DNA of 64,000 nt from Streptomyces sp. L-9-10 (GTDB taxonomy: Bacteria; Actinomycetota; Actinomycetes; Streptomycetales; Streptomycetaceae), in assembly GCF_004151105.1 (NCBI RefSeq), contig NZ_PHRF01000161.1:62001-126000 (forward strand), read 5' to 3'. A program made the translations under genes and the position numbers. Below the pieces are notes generated by a model, which did not search any database, was not told the DNA's origin, and saw nothing but the letters and a program-made list of their open reading frames with translations. Shown here piece by piece: positions 25,650 through 33,912 of the stretch (its first letter is position 1; each line of letters begins with the position of its first letter).

Positions 25650-26618
25650 ATGACCCTCACCGCCACCGCGAAGGCCGCGTCACCGCCGCCGTCCGGACCA
25701 CCCGCCGCGCGGGCGTCCGCCGCGCGCCGCGCCTGGCGCACCTTCTCGCCGTACGCCTATATCGCCCCGTTCTTCACACTGTTCGCGGCCTTCGGGCTGT
25801 TCCCGCTGATCTACACCGCGTTCGTCTCGCTCTACCGGGTGGAGCTCCAGACGCCCGGCGACATGGAGTGGCGCGGGTTCGGCAACTACACCGCGCTCTT
25901 CACCGACGAGTTCTTCTGGACCTCGCTGCGCAACACCTTCACCATCGGGGTGCTGTCGACCGTCCCGCAGCTGGCGATGGCCCTCGGCCTGGCCCATCTG
26001 CTCAACTACAAGCTGCGCGGCCGGACGTTCATCCGCACGGCGATCCTGCTGCCGTACGCCACCTCGGTCGCCGCCGCGACGCTGGTCTTCGCCCAGCTCT
26101 TCGGCCGCGACTTCGGTCTGATCAACTACGTACTGGGGCTGGTCGGTTTCGACCCGGTGGACTGGCAGACCGGTACGGTCGCCTCGCAGATCGCCGTCTC
26201 GTCGATCGTCATCTGGCGCTGGACCGGCTACAACGCGCTGATCTATCTGGCCGGAATGCAATCCATCCCCAGCGAGCTGTACGAGGCCGCCGAGGTGGAC
26301 GGGGCCTCGCGCTGGCGGCAGTTCATCCATGTCACGCTGCCGGGGCTGCGCCCCACGATCGTCTTCACCGCCGTCGTCTCGACGATCGGCGCGACCCAGC
26401 TGTTCGGTGAGCCGCTGCTCTTCGAGGGGTCGATCTCGGGCGGTATCTCACACCAGTACCAGACCCTCGGCCTCTATATGTACGAACAGGGCTGGGGCTT
26501 CTTCCATCTGGGCCGGGCCGCCGCGATCGCCTGGGTGATGTTCGTCCTGATCCTGCTGCTGGTCGGCGTCAACGCCCTGATCGCCCGCCGCCGTTCCCGT
26601 AAGGAGGCCGGCCGATGA
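25650..26618 (+). CDS. sugar ABC transporter permease 1 (MalF type)
   Basis: A 322-residue inner-membrane subunit with six predicted membrane segments after a basic, Pro/Ala-rich cytoplasmic N-terminus. The EAA loop that contacts the ATPase is EAAEVDGASRWRQFIHVTLP near residue 213. The ATG at 25650 has GAAGG seven bases upstream. The last codons overlap the next permease gene by ATGA. It pairs with the MalG-type partner to form the channel for the oligosaccharide delivered by the upstream lipoprotein. The 245-bp gap before it is longer than usual within an operon and has only the tail of the 22-bp repeat. Confidence 0.92.
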   Translation: MTLTATAKAASPPPSGPPAARASAARRAWRTFSPYAYIAPFFTLFAAFGLFPLIYTAFVSLYRVELQTPGDMEWRGFGNYTALFTDEFFWTSLRNTFTIGVLSTVPQLAMALGLAHLLNYKLRGRTFIRTAILLPYATSVAAATLVFAQLFGRDFGLINYVLGLVGFDPVDWQTGTVASQIAVSSIVIWRWTGYNALIYLAGMQSIPSELYEAAEVDGASRWRQFIHVTLPGLRPTIVFTAVVSTIGATQLFGEPLLFEGSISGGISHQYQTLGLYMYEQGWGFFHLGRAAAIAWVMFVLILLLVGVNALIARRRSRKEAGR

Positions 26619-27520
26619 CCGCGCTCGCCGCACCGCCCACCCCGCCGCCGGGGACCGAGGACCGGCCACGGCGCTCCGTACGACGCGGCGGCCGGGCCGG
26701 GCGCACGATGCACGGGGGCAGGCTCTCGTACGCGATCCTGGCCGTCGCGCTGCTCATCTCGGTGTTCCCGTTCTACTGGACGATCGTCGCCGCCAGCCGC
26801 TCCAACGCCGAGCTGGCGAAGGTACCGCCGAGCCTGCTGCCGGGACCGAACCTCATCCGCAACTTCGAGGCGGTGCTGGCGGAGGCCGATATCGGCAAGG
26901 CCCTCCTCAACTCCTTCATCGTGTCCGGCTCGATCACCGTGGGCACGGTGCTGTGCTGCACCCTCGCGGGGTTCGCCTTCGCCAAACTGCGCTTCCGCGG
27001 CCGGGGCGCGCTGCTCGCCGTGACCGTGGGCACGATGATGATCCCGCCGCAGCTCGGCGTGATCCCGCTGTTCATGCTGATCGCCGAACTCCAGTGGGTG
27101 AACCAGCTCCAGGCCGTCATCCTGCCCGGACTCGTCTCCGCCTTCGGGGTGTTCTTCATGCGGCAGTATCTGGTGCAGTCGCTGCCCGACGAGCTGATCG
27201 AGGCCGCCCGGGTGGACGGCGCCTCCACGGCACGGATCTTCTGGTCGATCGTGGTGCCCATCGCCCGGCCCGGGATGGCCGTGCTCGGCATGCTGACCTT
27301 CATGGCCGCCTGGAACGACTTCTTCTGGCCGATCATCGCGCTCTCCTCACAGAATCCGACCGTGCAGGTGGCGCTGCGCCAGCTCGGCGGCGGCTATGTC
27401 CACGACCAGTCCGTGATCATGGCGGGCACTCTGCTCGGCACGCTGCCCGTGCTCCTGGTCTTCGGTCTGCTGGGCCGGCAGATCGTCGGCGGCATCATGC
27501 AGGGCGCCGTCAAGGGGTGA
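26615..27520 (+). CDS. sugar ABC transporter permease 2 (MalG type)
   Basis: A 301-residue inner-membrane subunit with six membrane segments; the EAA loop is EAARVDGASTARIFWSIVVP near residue 194. It starts within the stop of permease 1 (ATGA), so the two channel halves are made in equal amounts. Family CUT1. The downstream GH1 gene starts 169 bp away across a C-rich low-complexity stretch with short CACCGCCCGTCGC repeats. Confidence 0.92.
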   Translation: MTALAAPPTPPPGTEDRPRRSVRRGGRAGRTMHGGRLSYAILAVALLISVFPFYWTIVAASRSNAELAKVPPSLLPGPNLIRNFEAVLAEADIGKALLNSFIVSGSITVGTVLCCTLAGFAFAKLRFRGRGALLAVTVGTMMIPPQLGVIPLFMLIAELQWVNQLQAVILPGLVSAFGVFFMRQYLVQSLPDELIEAARVDGASTARIFWSIVVPIARPGMAVLGMLTFMAAWNDFFWPIIALSSQNPTVQVALRQLGGGYVHDQSVIMAGTLLGTLPVLLVFGLLGRQIVGGIMQGAVKG

Positions 27521-27689
27521 TGCCCCGCCCCGTCGCGCGTCCCCCCACGGTCGGGCACCCCACCGCCCGTCGCGCACCCACCGCCCGTCGCACACCCGTC
27601 ATCTGTCGCGCGCACCCGCCACCGCGCCCTACGAGTCCCCCGCCGCCTCCCCCCACTGTTCTGTCTCATCTCACGGGAGTTCCTTCCAT

Positions 27690-29087
27690 ATGACCGCTGT
27701 CGACGCACGCCCCGAGACCACCGCGGAGCTGCGCTTTCCCCGCGGCTTCCGCTGGGGGACGGCCACCGCCGCGTACCAGATCGAGGGGGCCGCCACCGAG
27801 GACGGCCGTACCCCGTCCATCTGGGACACCTTCAGCCGCGCTCCCGGCCGGGTCCGCAACGGCGACACCGGCGACATCGCCGCCGACCACTACCACCGGA
27901 TGGACGAGGACGTCGCGCTGCTGAAGGAGCTGGGGGTCACGGACTACCGCTTCTCGGTGGCCTGGCCGCGCGTCCAGCCGACCGGCCGCGGCCCGGCCGT
28001 ACAGCGCGGTCTGGACTTCTACCGGCGGCTGGTCGACGCGCTGCTGGCGGCGGGGATCCGGCCGGTCGCGACGCTCTACCACTGGGATCTGCCCCAGGAG
28101 CTGGAGGACGCGGGCGGCTGGCCGCAGCGCGACACGGCGCCGCGGTTCGCGGAGTACGCGAAGATCGTCGCCGAGGCGCTCGGTGACCGGGTGGCCACCT
28201 GGACCACCCTCAACGAGCCGTGGTGCGCGGCGTTCCTGGGGTACGCCTCCGGTGTCCACGCCCCGGGCCGTACGGATCCGGTCGCCGCGCTGCGCGCCGC
28301 CCACCACTTCAATCTCGCCCACGGTCTGGCCACCCGCGCGCTGCGCGACGCGCTGCCGAGGAAGTCCGAGATCTCGCTGACCCTCAATCTGCACGCCGCC
28401 CGGCCGCTGACGGACTCGGCGGCCGACCTCGACGCGGTGCGCAGGATCGATGCCGTCGGGAACCGGATCTTCCTCGATCCGGTGTTCCACGGGCGGCTGC
28501 CCGCGGACCTGGTCGAGGACACGGCCTCGCTGACGGACTGGTCGTTCGTCCGGGACGGCGATCTGGCGACCGCCTCCGCGCCCATCGACTCGCTGGGGAT
28601 CAATTACTACTCCCCCACGGTCGTCGCGGCCGGCTCCTGCGACACCCCGTCACCGTGGCCGGGCGCGGAGAAGCATGTGCGGTTCGTACCCGCGCCGGGA
28701 CCGCGTACGGCGATGGACTGGCCGGTCGACGCGGACGGACTGTACGAACTGCTGACGCGGCTGCGGGACGAACTGCCGGCCACCCCGCTGATGGTCACCG
28801 AGAACGGCGCGGCGTACGACGACTACGCGGATCCGTCCGGCGCGGTGCACGACCCCGAGCGGGTGGCCTATCTGCGCGCCCATCTCCACGCCGTCCACCG
28901 CGCGATCGCGGACGGCGCGAAGGTGCGCGGCTATTTCCTCTGGTCGCTGCTGGACAACTTCGAGTGGGCGTACGGCTACAGCAAGCGGTTCGGCATCGTC
29001 CATGTGGACTTCGCGACGCAGCGCCGCACGGTGAAGGACAGCGCGCGCTGGTACGCGGGCGTCATCGGCCGGGGCGGTCTGGACTGA
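27690..29087 (+). CDS. GH1 beta-glucosidase
   Basis: A 465-residue cytoplasmic (beta/alpha)8 enzyme that cleaves terminal beta-glucosyl residues from imported oligosaccharides. The acid/base Glu is in TTLNEPWC and the nucleophile Glu in MVTENGAA. The N-terminal FRWGTATAAYQIEGA and C-terminal GYFLWSLLDNFEWAYGYSKR are family signatures. It lacks a signal peptide, which fits intracellular hydrolysis after ABC uptake. It is the last gene of the locus; a hairpin at 29138-29158 follows the stop. Substrate inferred to be laminaribiose-type glucosides because of the GH81 neighbour; cellobiose is the alternative. Confidence 0.93.
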   Translation: MTAVDARPETTAELRFPRGFRWGTATAAYQIEGAATEDGRTPSIWDTFSRAPGRVRNGDTGDIAADHYHRMDEDVALLKELGVTDYRFSVAWPRVQPTGRGPAVQRGLDFYRRLVDALLAAGIRPVATLYHWDLPQELEDAGGWPQRDTAPRFAEYAKIVAEALGDRVATWTTLNEPWCAAFLGYASGVHAPGRTDPVAALRAAHHFNLAHGLATRALRDALPRKSEISLTLNLHAARPLTDSAADLDAVRRIDAVGNRIFLDPVFHGRLPADLVEDTASLTDWSFVRDGDLATASAPIDSLGINYYSPTVVAAGSCDTPSPWPGAEKHVRFVPAPGPRTAMDWPVDADGLYELLTRLRDELPATPLMVTENGAAYDDYADPSGAVHDPERVAYLRAHLHAVHRAIADGAKVRGYFLWSLLDNFEWAYGYSKRFGIVHVDFATQRRTVKDSARWYAGVIGRGGLD

Positions 29088-29137
29088 GCCGCGGCCGTAT
29101 GGTCCGGCCCTGACCGATACCGATGTCCGCCGGGGCT

Positions 29138-29183
29138 CCACCTCGGACCGCGAGGTGGCGCCCCGCGGTGCTGTCCGAGGTGG
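29138..29183 (+). terminator. hairpin set after the GH1 gene
   Basis: CCACCTCG pairs with CGAGGTGG (29138-29158, 5-nt loop). CCACCTCGGAC can alternatively pair with GTCCGAGGTGG at 29173-29183, giving two mutually exclusive stems. Confidence 0.6.
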
Positions 29184-29318
29184 CCGTCGCTTTCACCAGG
29201 CCGCCGCTTTCACCAGGCCGCCGCTTCACCGTGGCGCCGCTTTCACGGTGCTGGTGGAATCTCCGTGCTGGTGGAATCTCCGTGCTGGTGGTTTCACCAC
29301 GCCGGTGGTTTCACCACG
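29183..29318 (+). repeat. eight-unit 17-bp tandem array upstream of the MerR gene
   Basis: The array runs as exact 17-bp steps beginning at 29183, 29200, 29217, 29234, 29251, 29268, 29285 and 29302. The first four units resemble GCCGCCGCTTTCACCAG. Units five and six are identical (CTGGTGGAATCTCCGTG). Units seven and eight differ by one base and contain GTGGT-TTC-ACCAC, an inverted repeat. The array ends 79 bp before the MerR start codon. Confidence 0.85.
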
Positions 29319-29397
29319 CCGGTGGCACAGCAATACTGTTGCACCGAGTCGACCTGTCGATCTGTCGGCCCGGAGCAGCGGAAGGCGGGGCGCGGAC

Positions 29398-30126
29398 ATG
29401 GCCACTGGGAGCGAGGAGCCGACACTCACCGTCGACGAGCTGGCGGCCCGCGCCGGGGTCACCGTACGCACCGTCCGCTTCTACAGCACCCGCGGGCTGC
29501 TGCCGCCGCCGGTGATCGGGCCGCGCCGGGTCGGGCACTACGGCCGGGACCATCTGTCCCGGCTCGCCCTGATCGAGGAGCTTCAGCGGCTGGGCATGAC
29601 GCTCGCCGCGATCGAACGCTATCTGGAGCGGCTGCCGCCCGGTCTGAGCGCGCAGGACCTGGCCATCCACCGGGCGCTGGTGGCCTCCTGGGCACCGGAC
29701 TCCGCCGAGGACGCGACCCGGGCCGAGCTGGAGCGCCGGGCCGGTCGCGCGCTGTCGGAGGAGGACATCGACCGGCTCGCCGCGATGGGCGCCCTGGCGC
29801 GCGCCGACGGCCCGGACAGCTACCGGCTCGATCCCGGGCTGCTGCGGCTGGGCGTCGAGCTGCTGGACGTACCGATCCCGCAGGAGACGATCCTCGCGGC
29901 CCGTACGGTCCTGCTGGAGCACACGCGCGAGGCGGCGTACGAGCTGACGCGGCTGTTCCGGGACGAGGTGTGGACTCCGTACCGGGACCAGGGGTCCGAC
30001 CCCGGGCATGTCGCGGCGATGAAGTCGCTCTCGGCCCATATGCAGCCGCTGGTGATGCAGGCGCTGGTGACGGCGTTCCAGCGGTCGCTGAAGGAGGAGC
30101 TGCGGGCCGCGTTCGAGGCGGAGTGA
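29398..30126 (+). CDS. MerR-family transcriptional regulator
   Basis: A 242-residue regulator. The N-terminal winged helix is complete (LTVDELAARAGVTVRTVRFY, then STRGLLPPPVIGPRRVGHY), followed by a helical dimerisation region (LIEELQRLGMTLAAIERYLERLP). A long C-terminal part (residues 100-242) is not a metal or thiol site: no cysteine-rich loop is seen, so it is probably a small-molecule or acyl-CoA sensor. ATG at 29398 is used. The gene faces fadB tail to tail and is preceded by the 17-bp array, which may be its own operator. Control of the adjacent fatty-acid genes is an inference from position only. Confidence 0.88.
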   Translation: MATGSEEPTLTVDELAARAGVTVRTVRFYSTRGLLPPPVIGPRRVGHYGRDHLSRLALIEELQRLGMTLAAIERYLERLPPGLSAQDLAIHRALVASWAPDSAEDATRAELERRAGRALSEEDIDRLAAMGALARADGPDSYRLDPGLLRLGVELLDVPIPQETILAARTVLLEHTREAAYELTRLFRDEVWTPYRDQGSDPGHVAAMKSLSAHMQPLVMQALVTAFQRSLKEELRAAFEAE

Positions 30127-30168
30127 CCACCCTCCGCCTCGAACGCGGCCTGCGCCCCCGGGCGTTCT

Positions 30169-30236
30169 CGCCGCTCAGGCCCGGTCGCCGATCAGCCGCG
30201 GTCGCCGCTCAGACCGGGCCGCCGCTCAGGCCCGGT
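30169..30236 (-). repeat. four-unit 17-bp tandem array at the fadB 3' end
   Basis: Units at 30169-30185, 30186-30202, 30203-30219 and 30220-30236. On the minus strand each reads close to ACCGGGCCTGAGCGGCG and carries a TGA or CTGA. The copy at 30220-30236 supplies the fadB stop codon. Confidence 0.85.
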
Positions 30237-32430
30237 CACCGAACGTCTCGCCCCGCTCCGCCTTCTCGACCAGCAGCGCGGGCGGCTCGAACCGGCTGCC
30301 GTACCGCTCCGCCAGCTCCCGGGCGCGCGCCACGAAGCCGGGCAGGCCGCCCTCGTACCCGTTGATGTACTGGAGCACTCCGCCCGTCCAGGCCGGGAAG
30401 CCGATGCCCATGATCGAGCCGATATTGGCGTCCGCGACCGAGGTCAGGACGTTCTCCTCCAGACAGCGCACGGAGTCCAGCGCCTCGGAGAAGAGCATCC
30501 GTTCCGTCATGTCGCGGAACGGGACCTCCGTACGGGCCTCGCCCTCCGGTGTGCCGAAGTGCTCGCGCAGGCCGGGCCAGAGGCGGGTCCGCCTGCCGTC
30601 CTCGCCGTACTCGTAGAAGCCCGCGCCCCCGCTCCGTCCCGGCCGGCCGAACTCGTCCACCATCCGGTCGACGACCGCGTCCGCCGGGTGCGCGGTCCAG
30701 GTGCCTCCGGCCTCCTCGACCGCGCGCCTCGCCTCGTTCCGGATCTTCCTGGGCAGGGTGAGCGTCAGCTCGTCCATCAGCGAGAGGACCTTGGCGGGGT
30801 AGCCCGCCTGCGCGGCGGCCTGTTCGACCGAGGCGGGCTCGACGCCCTCGCCGACCAGCGCCACCCCCTCGTTGATGAACTGCCCGATCACCCGCGAGGT
30901 GAAGAAGCCGCGCGAGTCATTGACCACGATCGGGGTCTTCCTGATCGCGCGTACCAGATCGAACGCGCGGGCCAGTGCCTCGTCCCTGGTCCGCTCCCCC
31001 TTGATGATCTCCACGAGCGGCATCTTGTCGACCGGCGAGAAGAAGTGCAGCCCGATGAAGTCGGCGGGGCGGGAGACGCCCTCGGCGAGCACCGTGATGG
31101 GCAGGGTGGAGGTGTTGGAGCAGAGCAGTGCGTCGGGCTCGACGATGTCCTGGATCCCCTGGAACACCTTGCGCTTGAGCGCGGTGTCCTCGAAGACCGC
31201 CTCGATCACCACGTCGCATCCGGCGAGGCCCGCGGGGTCGGCGGTCGGCGTGATCCGGGCGAGCAGCGCGTCCCGCTCGGCCTCGGTCGTACGGCCCCGG
31301 GAGAGCGCTTTGGCGAGCAGTTTCCCGGAGTGCGCCTTCCCCTTGGCCGCGGCCTCCTCCGATACGTCCTTCAGCACGACGTCGAATCCGGCACGCGCGC
31401 AGGAGTACGCGATGCCCGCGCCCATCATCCCCGCGCCGAGGACCGCGACCTTGCGGATCTCGCGCGGTGCGATGCCCTGGGGGCGGCCCGCGCCCGAGTT
31501 GACGGCCTGGAGGTCGAAGAAGAACGCCTGGATCATGTTCTTGGCGGTCTGGCCGGTGACCAGTTCGGCGAAGTAGCGCGCCTCGATGGTCTGCGCGGTC
31601 TCGAAGTCGACCTGGGAACCCTCGACGGCCGCCGCGAGGATATTGCGGGGCGCCGGGTACGGGGCGCCCGCCGTCTGCTTCTTCAGGTTGGCGGGGAACG
31701 CGGGCAAGTTGGCGGCGAAGCGGGGGCTGGAGGGCGTACCCCCGGGGATCTTGTAGCCCTTGACGTCCCACGGCTGGGACGACTCGGGGTGGGCGTCGAT
31801 GAAGGCGCGGGCGCGCGCGAGCATGTCGTCCGCGTCGGCGGCGATCTCATGGACCAGCCCGTTCTCCAGGGCGCGCGCCGGGGAGTACTGGGTGCCCTGG
31901 AGCAGCACCTTGAGCAGCGCGTCCGCGACGCCCATCAGCCGTACGGTACGGGTGACCCCGCCGCCCGCGGGCAGCAGCCCGAGCGTCACCTCGGGCAGCC
32001 CGATCTTGGAGCCGGGCGTGTCCAGGGCGATCCGGTGGTGGCAGGCGAGGGCGATCTCGTAACCGCCGCCCAGGGCCGCGCCGTTGAGGGCGGCGACGAC
32101 GGGCTTGCCGAGGGTCTCGATGCGGCGCAGGGCACGCTTGACGGCCATGCTGCTCTCGAAGACCCCCGCGGCGTCGGCCGGGCCGAGCTTGATCATGTCC
32201 TTGAGGTCGCCGCCCGCGAAGAAGGTCTTCTTCGCGGAGGTGACGATGATGCCGCGGATGCTGTCCTTCTCGGCCTCCACACGGTCGGCGATCGCCGCGA
32301 TGGACTGCCGGAACGCCTGGTTCATGGTGTTGGCGGACTGGACGGGGTCGTCGAGGACGAGGGTGACGACACCGGTCCCGTCCTGCTCCCAGCGAATCGC
32401 CGGGGCGGCCGGGGTGGTGGACTCGCTCAT
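30226..32430 (-). CDS. fadB: FadB-like bifunctional enoyl-CoA hydratase / 3-hydroxyacyl-CoA dehydrogenase
   Basis: A 734-residue multifunctional beta-oxidation enzyme. Residues 1 to about 200 form the crotonase domain (TSAKKTFFAGGDLKDMI and ALNGAALGGGYEIALACHH). The NAD-binding 3-hydroxyacyl-CoA dehydrogenase domain begins near residue 330 (VAVLGAGMMGAGIAYSCARAG, read as a GxGxMG Rossmann loop), with the catalytic FIGLHFFSPVDKMPLVEI segment. C-terminal helical domains follow. ATG at 32430 has GGAG seven bases upstream. It follows fadA in the same direction, so the two make the hydratase-dehydrogenase-thiolase complex. The stop lies inside a 17-bp tandem array. Confidence 0.93.
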   Translation of the reverse strand: MSESTTPAAPAIRWEQDGTGVVTLVLDDPVQSANTMNQAFRQSIAAIADRVEAEKDSIRGIIVTSAKKTFFAGGDLKDMIKLGPADAAGVFESSMAVKRALRRIETLGKPVVAALNGAALGGGYEIALACHHRIALDTPGSKIGLPEVTLGLLPAGGGVTRTVRLMGVADALLKVLLQGTQYSPARALENGLVHEIAADADDMLARARAFIDAHPESSQPWDVKGYKIPGGTPSSPRFAANLPAFPANLKKQTAGAPYPAPRNILAAAVEGSQVDFETAQTIEARYFAELVTGQTAKNMIQAFFFDLQAVNSGAGRPQGIAPREIRKVAVLGAGMMGAGIAYSCARAGFDVVLKDVSEEAAAKGKAHSGKLLAKALSRGRTTEAERDALLARITPTADPAGLAGCDVVIEAVFEDTALKRKVFQGIQDIVEPDALLCSNTSTLPITVLAEGVSRPADFIGLHFFSPVDKMPLVEIIKGERTRDEALARAFDLVRAIRKTPIVVNDSRGFFTSRVIGQFINEGVALVGEGVEPASVEQAAAQAGYPAKVLSLMDELTLTLPRKIRNEARRAVEEAGGTWTAHPADAVVDRMVDEFGRPGRSGGAGFYEYGEDGRRTRLWPGLREHFGTPEGEARTEVPFRDMTERMLFSEALDSVRCLEENVLTSVADANIGSIMGIGFPAWTGGVLQYINGYEGGLPGFVARARELAERYGSRFEPPALLVEKAERGETFGDRA

Positions 32431-32464
32431 GCTGCTGCTCCGTATCGGGAATCCGGGCGGGGGG

Positions 32465-32531
32465 TCCAGGAGGGCGGGGTCGGTCCAGAGGGCGGGGATC
32501 CAGGAGGGGCGAGATTCCAGGAGGGCGGGGA
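32465..32531 (-). repeat. imperfect tandem repeats between fadA and fadB
   Basis: Copies of TCCAGGAGGGCGGGG begin at 32465, 32484, 32499, 32516 and (partial) 32532, with spacings of 15-19 bp. They fill the 147-bp gap between the fadA stop and the fadB start. Confidence 0.65.
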
Positions 32532-32577
32532 TCCGGACCGTCTGACGGGGGTCCGGGAGTGCGGGGAGTGCGGGCCG

Positions 32578-33792
32578 TCAGAGACGTTCCACGACGGTGG
32601 CAACGCCCATGCCGCCGCCGACGCAGAGCGTGACGAGGCCGAACCGCTTGTCCTGGCGCTCCAGTTCGTCGACGAGCGTGCCGAGGATCATCGCGCCGGT
32701 GGCCCCCAGCGGATGGCCGAGCGCGATGGCGCCGCCGTTGACATTGACCTTGTCGAGCGAGAGGCCCATCTCACCGGCGAAGCGCAGCACGACCGCCGCG
32801 AAGGCTTCGTTGATCTCGACGAGGTCGATGTCGTCGATGGTCAGTCCGGCCTTGGCGAGTGCCTTGCGGCTGGCGGGGGCGGGGCCGGTGAGCATGATCG
32901 TCGGCTCGGAGCCGGAGACTGCCGCGGAGACGATCCGGGCGCGGGGCGTGAGTCCGTAGCGCTCGCCGGTCTCCCGGGAGCCGATGGCGACCAGGGCCGC
33001 GCCGTCCACGATGCCGGACGAGTTGCCCGCGTGGTGGACATGGTCGATCTTCTCGACCCAGTGGTACTTCTGGAGGACGACGGCGTCGAAGCCGCCCCGG
33101 TCGCCGATCCCCGCGAAGGAGGGCTTCAGCGCGGCGAGCGAGTCGGCGGTGGTGCCGGGGCGCATGTGCTCGTCGTGGTCGAGGACGGTGAGCCCGTTGC
33201 GGTCGAGGACCGGCACGACCGACCGGTCGAAGCGGCCCTCCTTCCACGCGGTGGCCGCCCGTTCCTGGGACAGCGCGGCGAACTCGTCCACATCGCGTCT
33301 GCTGAAGCCGCCGAGGGTGGCGATCAGGTCGGCGCCGATGCCCTGCGGGGCGAAGCCCGTCGCGAAGCTGGTCATCGGGTCCATGGCCCAGGCGCCGCCG
33401 TCGGAGCCCATCGGCACGCGCGACATCGACTCGACGCCGCCCGCGAGGATCAGATCCTCCCAGCCGGAGCGGATCTTGGCGGCGGCCAGGTTGACGGCCT
33501 CCAGGCCGGAGGCGCAGAAGCGGTTCTCCTGTACGCCCGCGACGGAGTCGGGCAGTCCCGCGGCGATGGCCGCGATCCGGGCGATGTCCGAGCCCTGGTC
33601 GCCGAGCGGGCTCACCACACCGAGCACGATGTCATCGATCGCCGCCGGGTCGAGCCCGGGGAGGCGGCGGCGCAGCTCATGGATCAGTCCGACGACGAGA
33701 TCGATCGGCTTGGTGCCGTGCAGGGCTCCATTGGCCTTGCCGCGGCCGCGCGGGGTGCGGATCGCGTCGTAGACGAACGCTTCGGTACTCAC
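32578..33792 (-). CDS. fadA: acetyl-CoA C-acyltransferase (thiolase)
   Basis: A 404-residue thiolase that releases acetyl-CoA in the last step of beta-oxidation. Catalytic residues are visible: nucleophile Cys in NRFCASGLEA (about 90), His in GGAIALGHPLGATGA (about 356) and the second Cys in TLCVGGGMG (about 388). GTG start at 33792 with AAAGG eight bases upstream. The 5' neighbour is a CoA-transferase-like gene in the same direction and fadB follows, making a three-gene lipid-degradation group. A biosynthetic acetoacetyl-CoA thiolase is less likely because of the FadB partner. Confidence 0.93.
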   Translation of the reverse strand: MSTEAFVYDAIRTPRGRGKANGALHGTKPIDLVVGLIHELRRRLPGLDPAAIDDIVLGVVSPLGDQGSDIARIAAIAAGLPDSVAGVQENRFCASGLEAVNLAAAKIRSGWEDLILAGGVESMSRVPMGSDGGAWAMDPMTSFATGFAPQGIGADLIATLGGFSRRDVDEFAALSQERAATAWKEGRFDRSVVPVLDRNGLTVLDHDEHMRPGTTADSLAALKPSFAGIGDRGGFDAVVLQKYHWVEKIDHVHHAGNSSGIVDGAALVAIGSRETGERYGLTPRARIVSAAVSGSEPTIMLTGPAPASRKALAKAGLTIDDIDLVEINEAFAAVVLRFAGEMGLSLDKVNVNGGAIALGHPLGATGAMILGTLVDELERQDKRFGLVTLCVGGGMGVATVVERL

Positions 33793-33912
33793 GGCGACTG
33801 CCTTTCAGGATGAGGAGGAGGGACGAGGGGAACGGAAGGGGGGACGAGGGGAACGGAACGATGCGGAGCCGCGGAGATGCTGGAGTGACGTTTCACGTAC
33901 CGGCGCTTCACC

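Noticed and set aside
30559..33813. Long open frame (over 1000 codons) on the plus strand opposite fadB and fadA
   Set aside because: Spans two real genes and their gap, with Arg/Gly-rich unstructured translation; fadB and fadA have full catalytic motifs.
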